DNA from: Phlebotomus papatasi
Lineage: Eukaryota; Arthropoda; Insecta; Diptera; Psychodidae
Length of the DNA stretch: 64,000 nucleotides
Reading direction: 5' to 3'
Assembly (NCBI RefSeq): GCF_024763615.1
Contig: NC_077223.1
Location: 86,552,627-86,616,626, forward strand
The stretch's first letter is position 1, and every line of letters starts with the position of its first letter. Below the pieces are notes generated by a model that was not told where the DNA came from, did not search any database, and saw only the letters and a program-made list of their open reading frames with translations. Of this stretch, positions 21,966 through 34,212 are shown piece by piece. A program made the translations under genes and the position numbers.

Positions 21966-22213
21966 TCTCGGGTTTCTCAGGTTTCGTGGTGCACAGAGTG
22001 GGTTACTCGGGTTTCACGATGCAGAAATTGGGTTTCTCGGGTTTTGCAATGCAAAGAGTGGGTTTCTCGAGTTTCGCGATGCAATTTTTGGGTTTCTCGC
22101 GGTTCGCGATGCAATTCTTGGGTTTCTCGGGTATCGCGACGCAATTCTTGGGTTCCTCGGGTTTCGCGATGCAAAAAGTGGGTTTCTCGGGTTTCACGAA
22201 ACGTTTCTCGGAC
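21966..22213. repeat. 30-bp minisatellite, about 8 units
   Basis: The unit is about GGGTTTCTCGGGTTTCGCGA + TGCAATTCTT. Because 30 is a multiple of three and the unit lacks stops in several frames, four overlapping reading frames on both strands stay open (for example a GFSGFAMQFL decapeptide on the plus strand). No start context or homology supports translation. Confidence 0.85.
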
Positions 22214-22559
22214 AATTCACGAGGGTTTCTCAATATGAGTTACCCCTTGAGTTTTTTATACAATTTTTTTTACAAAATTTACAAAATACCAAAGTAAATT
22301 TCCACGGATGTTCGTAACAAAAAGCCAATTTGTAACAATTTGTGAAGGGTTCTAAGACTCATCATAGATATATTTTCTTGTAATATTATCAAATTCTCAT
22401 ATTAACCTCTCTAAAAAAAAATATGTAAATTTCCCACAGCAATTTCGAAAAGAAACACAAGGAGGTTAAGTGAATTTTCATATGGAAGTATCATGGAAAA
22501 ATATTATCTTTCCATATAATACTATGCTAAGTTCTACAACAATCCTGGTTCTTATATTA

Positions 22560-22882
22560 CAGTGCTCACTTTGTTATTCGGATGATTGGGAGGCAATATG
22601 ACAGATGTCCGCTTCATTATCCGGATGGATTTTTTTAATTTGTTCAACGTCTCGAAAATATAATACAAGATTATTTTGTAGAATTAGAATAAAAGTTTTA
22701 AAGAAGATTAAAAAGAAATAATTAGAGAATTCTATGCTATTATAACTTCATTTATTAAACAAAAATATCACAGGAATTTTCATTGCTGAACATACATGCA
22801 TAGATGACCTCAAAATTATTTTAAATGTAACCGTCGATAACTCGTCCGGATTACGACGATCCGGATTAGAGAGACGACACTG
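22560..22882. mobile_element. MITE with CAGTG termini, TA target site
   Basis: CAGTGCTCACTTTGTTATTC at the left; GGATTAGAGAGACGACACTG at the right. TA flanks on both sides. Both subterminal parts contain CGGAT motifs. Distantly like the CAGTAGA family. Confidence 0.55.
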
Positions 22883-23248
22883 TAATTATTTTTCGCTGAG
22901 AAGTTCACTAAGACAAAAATTGTTTTTTTTTTTTGCTTTAGACGTTTTTGTAAACGTCTAAAGCGACTTAACCAGATAATAAAGATCCGACTTAACCAGA
23001 GTTTACTGTAAGCATAAAGCATTTTCAAGTTTTGCGCGCCACAAAATGGTTATACATTATGGCGATTTTAAAAAAATTATTTCGCAGTTTGTCTCCCAAT
23101 AGTTCGCAAAGATGCATAATAGTATGAACAATGTGTATATTTCTATTTCCATCAGGTGCATAATCCCGGATCGGGACTCACTGTATTATTAATTATTCAA
23201 TTTTCTCGTCGCAGTAGCATTCCTTAACAAAGCACAAATATTAAAATA

Positions 23249-23482
23249 CAGTAGACTCTCGCTCAATCGGCTCTTTCTCAATCGGGCGAAAAATTTTATT
23301 GACAATTTTCTCGTTTAATTATGAAGGTAATTTGCTCAAATTCGCTGTAGTTCCTCCTATTTTATTGTGATTCTTTATAATTGAGCGCTTTTTGTGGAAT
23401 TTACAAAGGCTTTGGCGCTCAATTCTATCGCTAAACCGGATGACATTTTGCCCCATATTCCCGATTGAGAGAGAGTCTACTG
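23249..23482 (+). mobile_element. MITE, CAGTAGACTCTC family, copy 2
   Basis: CAGTAGACTCTCGCTCAATC...GATTGAGAGAGAGTCTACTG, 234 bp, TA at 23247-23248 and 23483-23484. Confidence 0.8.
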
Positions 23483-23634
23483 TAAATGTTCTAACATGGT
23501 TCTTCTTGGAGAACAAAAAAAAATTAAAAAATCAATTTGGTGTGCACAATTCTAAAAAGAAACTGTACTTTTGTGACAAAAACTACTCATCTTTATCCAA
23601 AACCGCTCGTTTCGGATATTTTTTAATTATTATA

Positions 23635-23867
23635 CAGTAGACTCTCTCTCAATTGGGCATTTGGGGCAAAATGTCATCCGGTTTATCGATAGATTTGGGC
23701 GTCAAAGCTTTATAAATTCCACAAAGAGCGCCCAATTATAAAGAATCACGATAAACTAGGAAGAACGACAGCGAATTTGAGCAAATTAGCTTTATATTTA
23801 AACGTGAAAATTGTCAACAAAATTTGTCGCCCGATTGAAAAAGAACCGATTGAGTGAGAGTCTACTG
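23635..23867 (-). mobile_element. MITE, CAGTAGACTCTC family, copy 3
   Basis: A 233-bp copy in inverted orientation to 23249-23482. For example ATGTCATCCGGTTTATCGAT here mirrors ATCGCTAAACCGGATGACAT there. TA flanks at 23633-23634 and 23868-23869. Confidence 0.8.
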
Positions 23868-23869
23868 TA

Positions 23870-25585
23870 ATGTCTTAAAGCAATATTCTTTAATATTACG
23901 TTCTTTCGGATTTTTTTCAAAAATCTTCTATATCCAAAATGTCCAAAATACTTCCTGAGTATTTTATTACATGACGTATTTCACACCAGATTTTTTACAC
24001 GTGTAATATACTCCTACCATACTTACCACACAAAACATCCATTTTCGAATATCGCCATGTTGGATGTTCGAAATTCGAAGGTGGTGAATTTTTCAAATCT
24101 TCGGACAATGTGCTTCATCAACGATCACTATCCAAGGATTAAAATTATTAAAATACTTCCTCACAAAAATCATGATTCTAAAAATTTCCAGTGGATTTAG
24201 AACAAAGAAAATTTTCAAGTTTTATCCTTCATTTTTATTTGCAGTGAATAAAATCATATACATTGTTGTAAGTACTCAATTTGGTGGCAACTCGTCAGTA
24301 ACATTAACACTATTTTGGGGTACAAAATGTACTCAAATCACTCATTTTAGCGTTAAAATTATTCTCTTTATTTTAATGCCTTAAAACATATTCGAGAATT
24401 AAATTTTTGCAAATCCGAACAAAAATCTCCAATTTATTCTCACAATTCAATTTTAAATTATATTTTTTTGTTTGTTTTTGAAATTGAGGTAAGAAGCAGT
24501 AGATAAAAATCTTTGTTTTTATTTTTGGAAAAAATTGCAAAGCTACTAAAAATTACTTAAAATTTGATTAAATAATAAAGTGCCTAAGATTGAACTAAGA
24601 TTTCAATAAAATGTGGGAAGAAAAAAACAAGAAAAATTTTTTTATACAATTTTCAAATGGCCCCAGTCTTATTTCCATTCATATAAGGAATAGAACAGCC
24701 ATTAGTTTTCTTATGTACTTCGCCATCATCTGAAATTAAAAAAGAAAAGGAAAATCCAGATAAACTAAATTAAAAAAAAAAAGAAAAGAAAATTTAATAG
24801 ACAAACTTAAATATAAAACATGTGCAGTTAAAAGAAACAAGGAAAATAATGCAATAGAATTCAATGCTAGAAGAGAAGAACATTGAGAGCTTTCCTTTGC
24901 AATTTTCTTTTAAATAAATTTATGAAACATATTTTACAGGTTTTATTTATAAAATTATAGAGCAAGATTTTCCTTAACTTATATTCAAAAAAAAATTTCG
25001 TTTATAAAATTATTAAACGAAAAAAATATGAATCATATTTTTATTTTTTATAAAAATTAAATAAAATTATTTTTTATTAAAAAAAAACGTCATTTCTTTG
25101 TAAGGAAAATTCCTGTAAATCAAATGGATAAATAAAATAGACTTCATTCTTTTATGTGCCCCATTTACACAATCAATTAAATATTATAGTTTATTAAGAA
25201 GAGTTTTAGGCTATGTCAAACCTAACCTAAAAAACCGAGGCATATTTTATGTGCGGCAAAATCGCTTTAATTTCTGTAAAGAGGAACTTCAGAATAATTT
25301 TCCAATAAGAAAAAGTAACTTGAATGTTCTCTAAATTAAAAAAAAAACGCTAAATTTTGTAAAATTACTTTCTTTTTCCAGGTTAGGTATGTAAATAAGA
25401 TAAAGACCCTGTAGCCGGACGGTTTTTCAGCGGCCAGTGGAATTATTTAACCATTTTTTAACGTTTCATAATCCATTTCTATTGGGACGATTATACCATA
25501 CAATAGCAAATCTAAGTAATATTGAATAAATAACCCCACTGGCCGAGTTGAGAAACCTGCCGATTACAGGGCAATTACCTTAAAT
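23870..25585. other. Intergenic, AT-rich
   Basis: No supported gene. From about 25200, degenerate GGTTAGGT / AACCTAACCT words begin; they recur up to about 29100. Confidence 0.4.
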
Positions 25586-25713
25586 CAGAGGTGTGCAAGA
25601 ACCGTTAAAACCGAATAAACGTCAAAATAAGTTTGTTCAAGTAGCGTTTTGACCACTGACGTACAAGTTCTTTTGACGTTTTTTTGGTTTCAAACGGTTC
25701 TTGTACACCTCTG
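25586..25713. mobile_element. hAT-type MITE, copy 1
   Basis: CAGAGGTGTGCAAGAACCGT...ACGGTTCTTGTACACCTCTG, 128 bp, bounded by the 8-bp direct repeat CCTTAAAT on both sides. An 8-bp duplication and CAGAG termini are hAT hallmarks. A second copy is at 60982-61110. Confidence 0.85.
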
Positions 25714-28189
25714 CCTTAAATAAAAAATTTCAGGTTAGGTCTTATAACCTCAACTTCTTCAATAACCTCTTTGTCAAAGGGAATGTCACCCAATTTTTCC
25801 ATATGAACTGGACACCTTTGATTTTGCCAATAGATTAAATAGAGAACTTTTTGTTTAGCTTATGATTAACCTAAAAAAAATCCAGATACATTTTGTATAG
25901 CAAAATCTTTTGAACTAGAATTTTTTCTTTGAATTTTGGCAAAAATTGCAAATTCTAACTTCACAAACAAAAAAATATTCCAGAAGTCTATTATATTCTT
26001 AAACAAAATATTGTAGATCTCCGAATTACAGGAGAAACTATCCATTTTTTTTTACTGAACTTGAAAATTCATTAATATCATCTTTGATTAGTAATGACCT
26101 AGAGAAAAATATGTCCATATTGAAGAGTTTTTTCTTGCAGAAGCGTAGGGAATTTTCTTCAATTTGGACAGAAATTTTTCTAGTGTGTAGAGTCCATAAG
26201 AGAAAGACACCCAATGGCCCTCAATCATCTATTTTGCCAAGAAATTAACTTAAAAAGTTTGTTGATTATGTCAATCCGTTTCTTTAAAATATCAAACATT
26301 ATTTTGCAATAGCAGAATCTGATAAATTTCCTTGAAGAGGAATTTTCGAATAACAATTCGTCATGGCAAGAATTCTTTTAATTCTAACCATAAAATTCTA
26401 GGTTTCTGAAAAGACTGCTTTTTTGAACTTTGTTAGGTCACATATAACCTCAATTCATTAACAATCTCCTTGATAGTAACAAAAAAATTCCTAATGACCT
26501 TCAATTACTTGATTTACGAATAAATTATAGAAGTTTCTTGGTTATGTCAATCCTAACCTCAAAAAAAAATTCGAACGTACTTTATTTAGAGAATTCCATG
26601 TTTTGTGAACGTGAAATAATTTTAAGGTTAGATCACGTATAATCTCAACTTTTATAACAACCTCCTAACTAAATAAGAGAAAGAAACTTCAATTTGCAAA
26701 AAGAATCAAAGGAACTATGTTTCTGTTGAATTTAACCTAGAAATTCCTGCCAAAAGTCCTAAAACTTGACTTTTTTTTTAATTTAGTTTATCTGGTTCGT
26801 AAAGAAATAAATAAGTCACAGTCTTAGAAATAAAAGGAAACCAAAAATTTACATGATTTTAAGCGAAACGTCAGGTTCTGAATTGTACCGTCTTCCAAAA
26901 TGTACATTACTCTAGTGAAATTCGGGAAATTAGATTTAGGATCTTAAATTCCAATGACTTTTCCTTAAAATCTTCTTTATTAGATAATAAGTCATTCTTA
27001 TTTGAAAAATTATTCATTTGTAAAGTGAGGTACCTAACATCAAGGTAGACCTAACCTAAAAAAATACCGTGATACAATTCCTAAAGTTCCAGTAGAAAAA
27101 TAATTTTACTACTGCTCTAAAAGAAAAATATTTACAATGTTGTAAATCGAAATAAATAAAATGCGCCAAGAGTTCTTGAATCAAAACTAATTTATTTAAG
27201 GTTAAGTTTGAAAGAATACCCTAGTCATACAATAGACAAAACTTTAGGAATTTATTTTTATCGAATAAGTTGAACCTTTTCAGAGTTAAAAAATTTATAT
27301 TTAATCCACGGTTCTTTCAAATGTTTCAAATGCATTTTTTTAGGAATATGATTTAAAAAAAAATAGCGAATTCTTAACACAAAAAGATTTTTGAGGTTAT
27401 GAACTTATTTGAAAGATAAAGTATTATAAAATAAACTTAGCACTTAGCACATGAAGAATTATCCAATTTTTACGGAGAAATTGAGAATATCGGGTACCTT
27501 TCTTTAATTGGCCAAGAGAACATATTATTGTGAGGTTAGATTTTTATTTTGGAGTAGAAGAAAGACTTTAAAAACTTCATAATCTTCTGTTTTGTATATC
27601 ATATCATTCTTTTAACTCTCAAATGGACAAAGCTGTGAAATATAATATTTTTTCAAGTTCAAAGGATTGCATTTTGAGGTGAAATAACTCCTTCTAGGTT
27701 ATTTCAAACATAACCTGAAATTACGAAACAGCTTTCTTAATAATAAGAGGATTATTTTATTGTATTTATTTTATTATTTTATTGTAATTAATTTCAAAAA
27801 AAATTGTTTTGGTAATATTTAGTTTTGTGCGCTTTTTCTGTTAACCTTATTTAGGATTTTGTTTTTTTAAAAAGGACAGACTCTACCATATTTTCGAGTA
27901 AAGAGAACATGCCAAATCACCATTTTTGAGTTTTAATAAACTTTATAGGTTATGTCAAGCATAACCTCACACTGTAAAACAGCTTTTTGAATAAATAAAT
28001 TTAGCATAGCTTTTGATTTTAATAAAAATAATAAAACACCAATAAATTGATTTTAATGCTTTAGAATTTTGTGCGTTTAGATTTAATTTTTAAATGAAAT
28101 GATAGATTTCTTTGAAAATTTCTCAGATATTGCTGAATTTTTAAGTAAAAAACGGTAAAAATTGCCTTTATTCTCTCCCAAGACACGCA
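25714..28189. other. Intergenic stretch rich in TAACCTCAA words
   Basis: Degenerate phrases such as AGGTTAGGTC..ATAACCTCAA recur at irregular spacing throughout. They look like a decayed tandem array related to the ordered array that follows. One small MITE (26096-26195) lies inside. No gene. Confidence 0.45.
26096..26195. mobile_element. MITE, GGCGTCTACACAC family, copy 3 (diverged)
   Basis: GACCTAGAGAAAAATATGTC...TTTCTAGTGTGTAGAGTCC, with the ATGTCCATATTGAAG core also seen in copy 4 (62785-62892). Confidence 0.5.
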
Positions 28190-28995
28190 TTAATAACAAT
28201 TTAATATAAAGGAAATATGTATTTAGGAGTTTCCTTCCATTCATAAAATTTGCTCTGGTTTTTAAGGTTAAGTCCGATATAACCTTACATTTTTAAATAA
28301 TTTCTTGTCCTAATAAAGATGAATTTATCTTTCAAGAGCTAAAATTTTTGCAATATCAAGGAAAGTATTTAGAAGTTCTTCTCCATTCTTAAAATATGCT
28401 CTGCTGGCTTTTGTGGTTAAATCCGACATAACCTCATAATTTCTAAATGAATTCTTGCCTTAATGAAGATGAATTTATTTATCTTCCAAGAATTTTTTTT
28501 TTGCAATATGAAGAGAAGTATTTAGAAGTTCCTTCCTAATTATAAAATTTGTTCTGGCTTTTGAGGTTAAGTGCGATATAACTTCATATTTCTAAATAAA
28601 TTCTTGCCTTAATGAAAATGAATTTATTTATCTTCCAAGAATTAAATTTTTTGCAATATGAAGGAAAGTATTTAGGAGTTCCTTTCTGATTATAAAATTT
28701 GTTCTGGCTTTTGAGGTTAAATCCGACATAAATTCACATTTTAAAATTATTTCTTGTCTCAATAAAAAAATTAATTTATATATCTTTCAAGAGCTAATAT
28801 TTTTGCAATATGAAGGAAAGTATTTAGAAGTTCCCCTCCATTCATAAAATTTGCTCTGCTGGCTTTTGAGGTTAAGTCCAACATAACTTCACATTTTTAA
28901 ATAATTTCTTGCCTTAATAAAAATGAATTTATTCATCTTCCAAGAACTAAAATTTTTGCAATATGAAGGGAAGTATTTAGAAGTTTCAGGTGTTA
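28190..28995. repeat. Tandem array, unit about 150 bp, 5-6 copies
   Basis: The marker GAAGGAAAGTATTTAGAAGT recurs with slight changes near 28210, 28360, 28510, 28661, 28812 and 28964. Each unit continues with TTATAAAATTTGCTCTG, TTTTGAGGTTAAGTCC and TTCTTGCCTTAATGAA. Spacing is a steady 150-152 bp. Confidence 0.8.
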
Positions 28996-29873
28996 TACCC
29001 ATGTGAAAAAAAACTTCTCCAGGGTGTTTCATTTCGAACATAACCTCACTTTGTGTTTGAGGTTATTGTTTTAAAAATTTGCATTGCCGTTAACTATTGA
29101 AATTATCTCATTCTTACGTCAATTTCAAATTTTCAATAAACATTCTCAAATTGACTTTAAAGTTTTTGAGAGTTCTCTTTGAACCTTAAAAACAAGTTCA
29201 GATTGAATCGATATTAGAAAATTCCACTCCAGTTAATTAAATTAAATTAATTTTAGCCAAGCATAGGATGCAATGGGACTAAAAAATATTTTATGGTATT
29301 TAATATTTTTTAACATCTGAATAATAATTCATCAAATGCCTCTATATTTCTCTTCTAGCACTGTTATCAACTAAATTATTTCAATTTTTTGTGTTTCCTT
29401 GGTAAAAAAAAATAACGCATGCATAAAGACAAATTGTAGAAGAAATGTCTGAAAAAAAATTCCCCTTGAAATGCTATCTACTGTTTCTCCCTAAAAATCT
29501 ATTTACACATCAAATTTGAGAAAGAAATCTGAAGGAAAAAATTCTAGAAAGTTGTAGATAATACTGCTTATTCTCTCTCTAATCGGACTCTATGTGTCCC
29601 ATTTTCAAATTTCCTCTACACATTTCAAAAAATATTTCTTTTTTCTCTTCATTTTTTGTCTGTTTGATCAACAACATTCTATCCAATATTTGTTTTTTTT
29701 TTGCAAAAGGAATATTTTTTGCAAATCTCATTGATATATTTTTTTTTCATTCTTCTCTATGAAAGTATATATCGTGTGTACCTTTTTTTGGGGAACAAAA
29801 TGTCTTTTGTCAGAGGCAAAATAATTTTTGTGTCTTTTTTTGGGAAGATTTGTTTTTTTTTTTTTTTTGGTTA
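28996..29873. other. 3' flank of the Ttd14-like gene
   Basis: AT-rich with T-runs. On the minus strand an ATTAAA (29304-29299) is a possible poly(A) signal about 570 nt after the stop; no AATAAA was seen nearer. Confidence 0.35.
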
Positions 29874-30141
29874 TTATTTGCCCTGATGCTGACATTCATT
29901 GCATGCTTCCTCATTATCTCTGGAATTTGCACTGCACATATTATTCATGTTCTTTTTACCATGCAAGGAGCGACAGAATTTTTGCGTCCTATCCCACTCT
30001 TCGCGCAAGGACAAATTGAACATGGAGTAATTCGGATCGCCGGTCACCTCCTTGTTGATGTTGAGGAATTTCGGCAGGCAATCCTCGAGTGCTTTGCCCT
30101 CGAGCGATGTATAAGTCTCGAGGAGCATCAAGCCCAAGCAT
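29874..30141 (-). CDS. Ttd14: Ttd14-like protein, last coding exon
   Basis: The acceptor TTTCCCATGCAG ends at 30142. The first base completes the split Arg codon (AG|A), then CLGLMLLETYTSLEG follows, finishing the CYTH-like domain. It continues through NINKEVTGDPNYSMFNLSLR to a hydrophilic tail with ACNECQ and the stop TAA at 29876-29874 (88 codons plus stop). A possible internal donor after HG (GTAAAAAG) could give another C-terminus, but no downstream exon was seen. The family's last segment is recognised by the VTGDP.YSM.NLSL.EEW block. Confidence 0.8.
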
Positions 30142-30356
30142 CTGCATGGGAAACATAAAATGAGACTCGTATTAGATTTCTCATTCGCATTTTCTCTTCT
30201 TGTTTTTCTTCCCTGTCTGAGCAACAGTTGGAAGATTTAGGGAAGGTGTGAGCCAAACTGGCCTTCTTTTTTGAAATTTGCTAAAAACCTGAATTTCAAG
30301 ACAAACCTAAAATACATAATATTCCTACTTCATAATAAAAGAAAATTGCATTTCTT
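30142..30356. other. Ttd14: Ttd14-like intron, left part
   Basis: Intronic. No feature beyond the acceptor pyrimidine tract. Confidence 0.5.
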
Positions 30357-30588
30357 CACTGAGAAAAAAAAGAGGGTACGATTAATTTTTTTTTTCCTCA
30401 GAACTTTAACACTTTTTAGGTGTAAAAATATATTAACATTTTTTAATATTACTTATACACCTTTTTAAGGGTAAAATTAACATGAAAAGGGGTAAATTTA
30501 ACCCCTAATGCACCTAAAAAGGTTAATATCTACACCGATTTTGGATCAATATTGCAGGGTAAAACTAACTTTTACGGATTTCTCTGTG
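30357..30588 (-). mobile_element. MITE, CACTGAG family, copy 2 (decayed ends)
   Basis: Starts CACTGAGAAAAAAAAGAGGG and ends TCTCTGTG. The interior hairpin and GGATCAATATTGCAGGGTAAAA match the other copies in reverse orientation. TA flanks are lost. Confidence 0.65.
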
Positions 30589-30834
30589 TTCAAACAAAAT
30601 TACGAAAAAATGACTTCAGCGCCTCCCGGCGTTCTTTCTATAAAGTACGGAAGGTCAAGGGTTCAAGAAGTATCAAGAACCATGACCAGTTTTATTTAAT
30701 CACACTTAAAAATTAGGTAAAAACGTCTTTTCTAGCTACCCCATCCATCGACACAGTCTAAAGTCCAAACGGTAAGAGATATCGACTACTAGTCTTCGAT
30801 GACCCCCCCCCAAAGTTTGACTATGTGAATTTTA

Positions 30835-32530
30835 GTCTTCGGGACTTCCGACCCTTTCGGGATTTCAATTTTGATCCATTCAGAATTTTGGCTCTTTATA
30901 ATTTAGAACCTTTCTGAATTTTAATTCATGCGGGATTTTCGCTCTTCGAAATTTGGACTCTTACGGGATTTTGGTTCTCAGAGATTTCGAACTTTTCGAA
31001 AATTCAATCCAATTGGGATTTTGGATCTTTGAGATTTCGAACCATTCGGCGTTTTATTAATATATTCGGGATGTATGGGAATCTGACCTTTCTGAGAATT
31101 TTCAGAATTTCGAATTTTTCAGGATTTCAATCAATTCGGGACTTTGGTTTTTCGACATTTTGACCCTTCTGGGATCTTCCGAATTTCGAAAGTTTCAGTC
31201 TTTCCATCCATTCAGAATTTCGACTCTTCAAAATTTAGAACCTTTCATGATTTTAATCTATGCGAGATTTTCCGTTCTTTGGAATTTCGACTCTTTCATG
31301 ACTTCAACCTTTTCGGAATTTAGCTTCATCGAAATTTGGACCCTTACGGTGTTTTCCTTCTCAAGACTTTCGACTCTTTCGGGATATTAATATAATCGGG
31401 ATTTTGGATCTTCTGGATCTCGAACTATTCGAGATTTCACTATTTTGGATCTTCGGGATATCGACACTTTCGGAATTTAGAGTTTTTCGGAATTTCAACC
31501 CTTTTGGGATTTCAATCCATACGGATTTTTAGCTCTTCGACATTTTGGCCCATTTAAGATTTTCAATTTTTTGGATTTCGAAAGTTTCAGTATTTCGAAA
31601 TTTCAACTCTTTCGGGATTTCGACTTTTTCGAGCTTTTGCATCTTCTGGATCTGCACTCTTTCGGGATTTTCGTTCTCAGGGGTTTCGACAATTTCGGGA
31701 TATCAATCTAATCGGGATTTTGGATCTTCTGGATCTCTAACTATTCCGGATTTTGGATCTTCGGGATTCCGATCCTTTCGGAATTTAGAGTTTTTGGGGA
31801 TTTCAATACTTTAGGGATTTCAATTCATTCGGGATTTTGACTCCTCGGAATTTTGGCCCTTTTGGATTTTCGGGATTTTGGCTATTAATAATTTAGAGTC
31901 TTTTAGGATTTTAATCTATATGAAATTCTTCGGAATTTCGATCGTTATGGAATTACGAAACTTTAGAGATTTCGACTTATTCGAAATTTGGACTCTTTTG
32001 AGATCTCGGTTCTCAGGGGTTTCCACTCTTTCGGGATATTAATCAAATTGGGATTTTGAACCGTTCAGGATTACAATATCCATTCGGGATTTTGCCTATT
32101 CGGCACTTTGCTCGTTTTGGAATTTTGGTTCTTAAGGATTTCAAAGCTTTCAGTATTTTGATTCTCAGGGATCTCGAATCTCGACCCTTTTGGGATGTCA
32201 ATCATTATTCGAAAATTTGACTCTTCGCGACTTCAACCGATTTGAGATTTCAATCCATTCGGGATTTTGACTCTTCGACATTTGGCCCTTTTTCGGACTT
32301 TGGTCCTTTGGGATTTCAGAGCCTTCGGCATTTTGGTTCTCAGTGAATTTCGACCTTTGTGAGACTTTGGCTCTTTGGGGATTTCAACAATTGCGGAATT
32401 TCAATTCATTAAAGATTTTGGCTCGAGATTTCGAACCTTTCAAGTTTTGAGGCTCTTTACGATCCTATCCGTATTTAGCTCTTCGAAACTTTGATCCTGT
32501 AGCAATTTTTGCTCTTCGGCATTATGATTG
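30835..32530. repeat. Long degenerate TTCGGGATTTTGGCTCTTCG array
   Basis: About 1.7 kb of imperfect units built from TTCGGGATTT, TCTTCGGAATTTCGAC and CAATCCATTC words at irregular 15-20 bp spacing. ORFs of up to 89 codons here are artefacts of the repeat. The words are the reverse complement of those in the 43130-44052 array. Confidence 0.8.
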
Positions 32531-33760
32531 GGACCCAATTTTTGGGTCCCTAAGTTGGGATTTTCTATCTCGTCTCACCAGTTGGATCTCCAATTCGCTC
32601 ATCAGATTGAAAGGAACTCTAAGTCATCTTTGACCAAAATCCCCATATTTCCTTGTAATTTTCCCACACTTCCTTTTACTAAAGCGTTTCTCGGATTAAA
32701 ATTGCAAATTTTCGACATGAAGTTAGGCACAATATGAATTGAGTTTCGCGGAGAAACAGCTTGAATAAAAAAAAACCATACAGTGGATTATAGTTTTCTA
32801 ATGAGAATCATTTGTCTGCTTGGTGGTTTTTAAATCCAGGACACGCTTTACTAGAGAGTTAGTGTTTACAGACTTCCTAGAACTGATTTCTTTGCTTGTC
32901 CTGGTCTTGGGTTAATATCTTTGTGTATGTCAGATACTTTTACCCATTTTTAAATTTTTTAAAATTAAAGTTAAACCACTCTGGAAGGCGCGTATTTCTC
33001 AACCGATATGGTAAAAAATTGTATTTTTTGGAAGGTCTTGAAATTTCCAATCCGATCCGACTTTTATAAGCTGTGATAATTAACTCATTTCGTTCAAATA
33101 TTTATTTAAATTATCGTATTTTTTCGACTTAGCGACAAAACGGTATGGGATATCGATTTCAGGTTTTTTGTGACCCCCCATGAAAATGGCATTAGAGACG
33201 TTTTTTACAGCTCGCACTCAAAGACAAAGTAGTATATATGATCAGTTTTTTTTTTTACAACTTGTTAACAGACTATAGGACAAACCGTAAGAGATACTAA
33301 CTTCCGGTCTTCAGCGACCCCCCTTAAAAAACACTTTTGAGCATTTAACTTTTAATTTTTGATTTATTTTGAAAGAGGTTCCTGACATTTCGAGCCAATG
33401 AAAAATTATCTAAATTCATTCAATTTACCAATTTTTCAATGTAAAATATCTAAGTTCTTTTTCGATTTTGGGATGGTTTTTTTGAGAATCTGTCATTTCT
33501 TTTTTCATGATTGAAGGGTTAAAATCCAGGACTTTATCTTCGGCAATTAAATACTACCCTAAACTTACCGTGCTGTAGAATAAAGCACAAAGTCAGAATA
33601 CTGATAAAAAAGACAAATAAGGGGAAACAACCTAATTCAAAGACTTTAACTTAAAATTTATTCACTTGGTACCTTTTTGGCTCACACCTCTTCAACATGC
33701 GAAAATAAAATCGGGGAGAAAAATCAAGCAAAACAATTTCCAGGAGAAAATCTTCCTTAC
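32531..33760. other. Ttd14-like intron, middle part
   Basis: Contains a repeat scrap (about 33000-33430: GGAAGGTCTTGAAATTTCC, CTTCAGCGACCCCC) that recurs near 51150-51500 and in short form near 30760-30815. No exon. Confidence 0.45.
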
Positions 33761-34091
33761 CTTGCATGACAGGGCTCCTTGTAAATGTCCAATTGGAAGT
33801 ACTGATTGTTCACGAGAAAGCACCGTCGTGTCTTGATGATCTTGAAATGGGCATCATCCGCCTGATTGAGCAGATTATTGTAATCCCTGGCGGTCATTTG
33901 AGTCTTCACCTCCACGTACTGGCCATTGGGATGGGGCCTCCGGATCGTATGGATATAGCTCCAGTGACCCTTCTGACCACGTTTCCGCAGTCTAGCCTGC
34001 ACCCGTCCACTCGTGGACTGCAAGTAATGGTGCTCAACATCGAAATCTTGAAATGGCGGGAACGCTGAATCTGGTGGCAAAGGTCCAAGAA
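33761..34091 (-). CDS. Ttd14: Ttd14-like protein, CYTH-like domain exon
   Basis: A 331-nt exon. The acceptor TTATTGTTGCAG ends at 34092 and the donor GTAAGG is at 33760-33755; it enters in phase 1 and leaves in phase 2. It encodes GPLPPDSAFPPFQDFD, then HHYLQS, a basic stretch QARLRKRGQKGHWSYIHTIR and LVNNQYFQLDIYKEPC. Charged beta-strands of this kind (R..KRGQ.G, EVKTQ, KTRRCF) are the CYTH/triphosphate-tunnel fold found in the C-terminal half of TTD14, a GTP- and phosphoinositide-binding protein needed for TRPL channel transport in fly photoreceptors (family knowledge). This is the most strongly conserved exon of the gene. Confidence 0.85.
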
Positions 34092-34212
34092 CTGCAACAA
34101 TAACAAAAAAAAACACATTTTTCACCCCCAATTTTCCCTCAAATTCTTCTTTGCCTTGCTATGTTTATCATAAGGGGGCATCCGTCTCAAAAAAAAAATC
34201 TAGAAAGCTCAC

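Noticed and set aside
21935..22297. GFSGFAMQ repeat protein
   Set aside because: Caused by the 30-bp minisatellite; frames on both strands are open.
25200..29100. AACCTAACCT / GGTTAGGT words as insect telomeric TTAGG repeats
   Set aside because: They are spaced irregularly inside longer units and never form a perfect tandem run.
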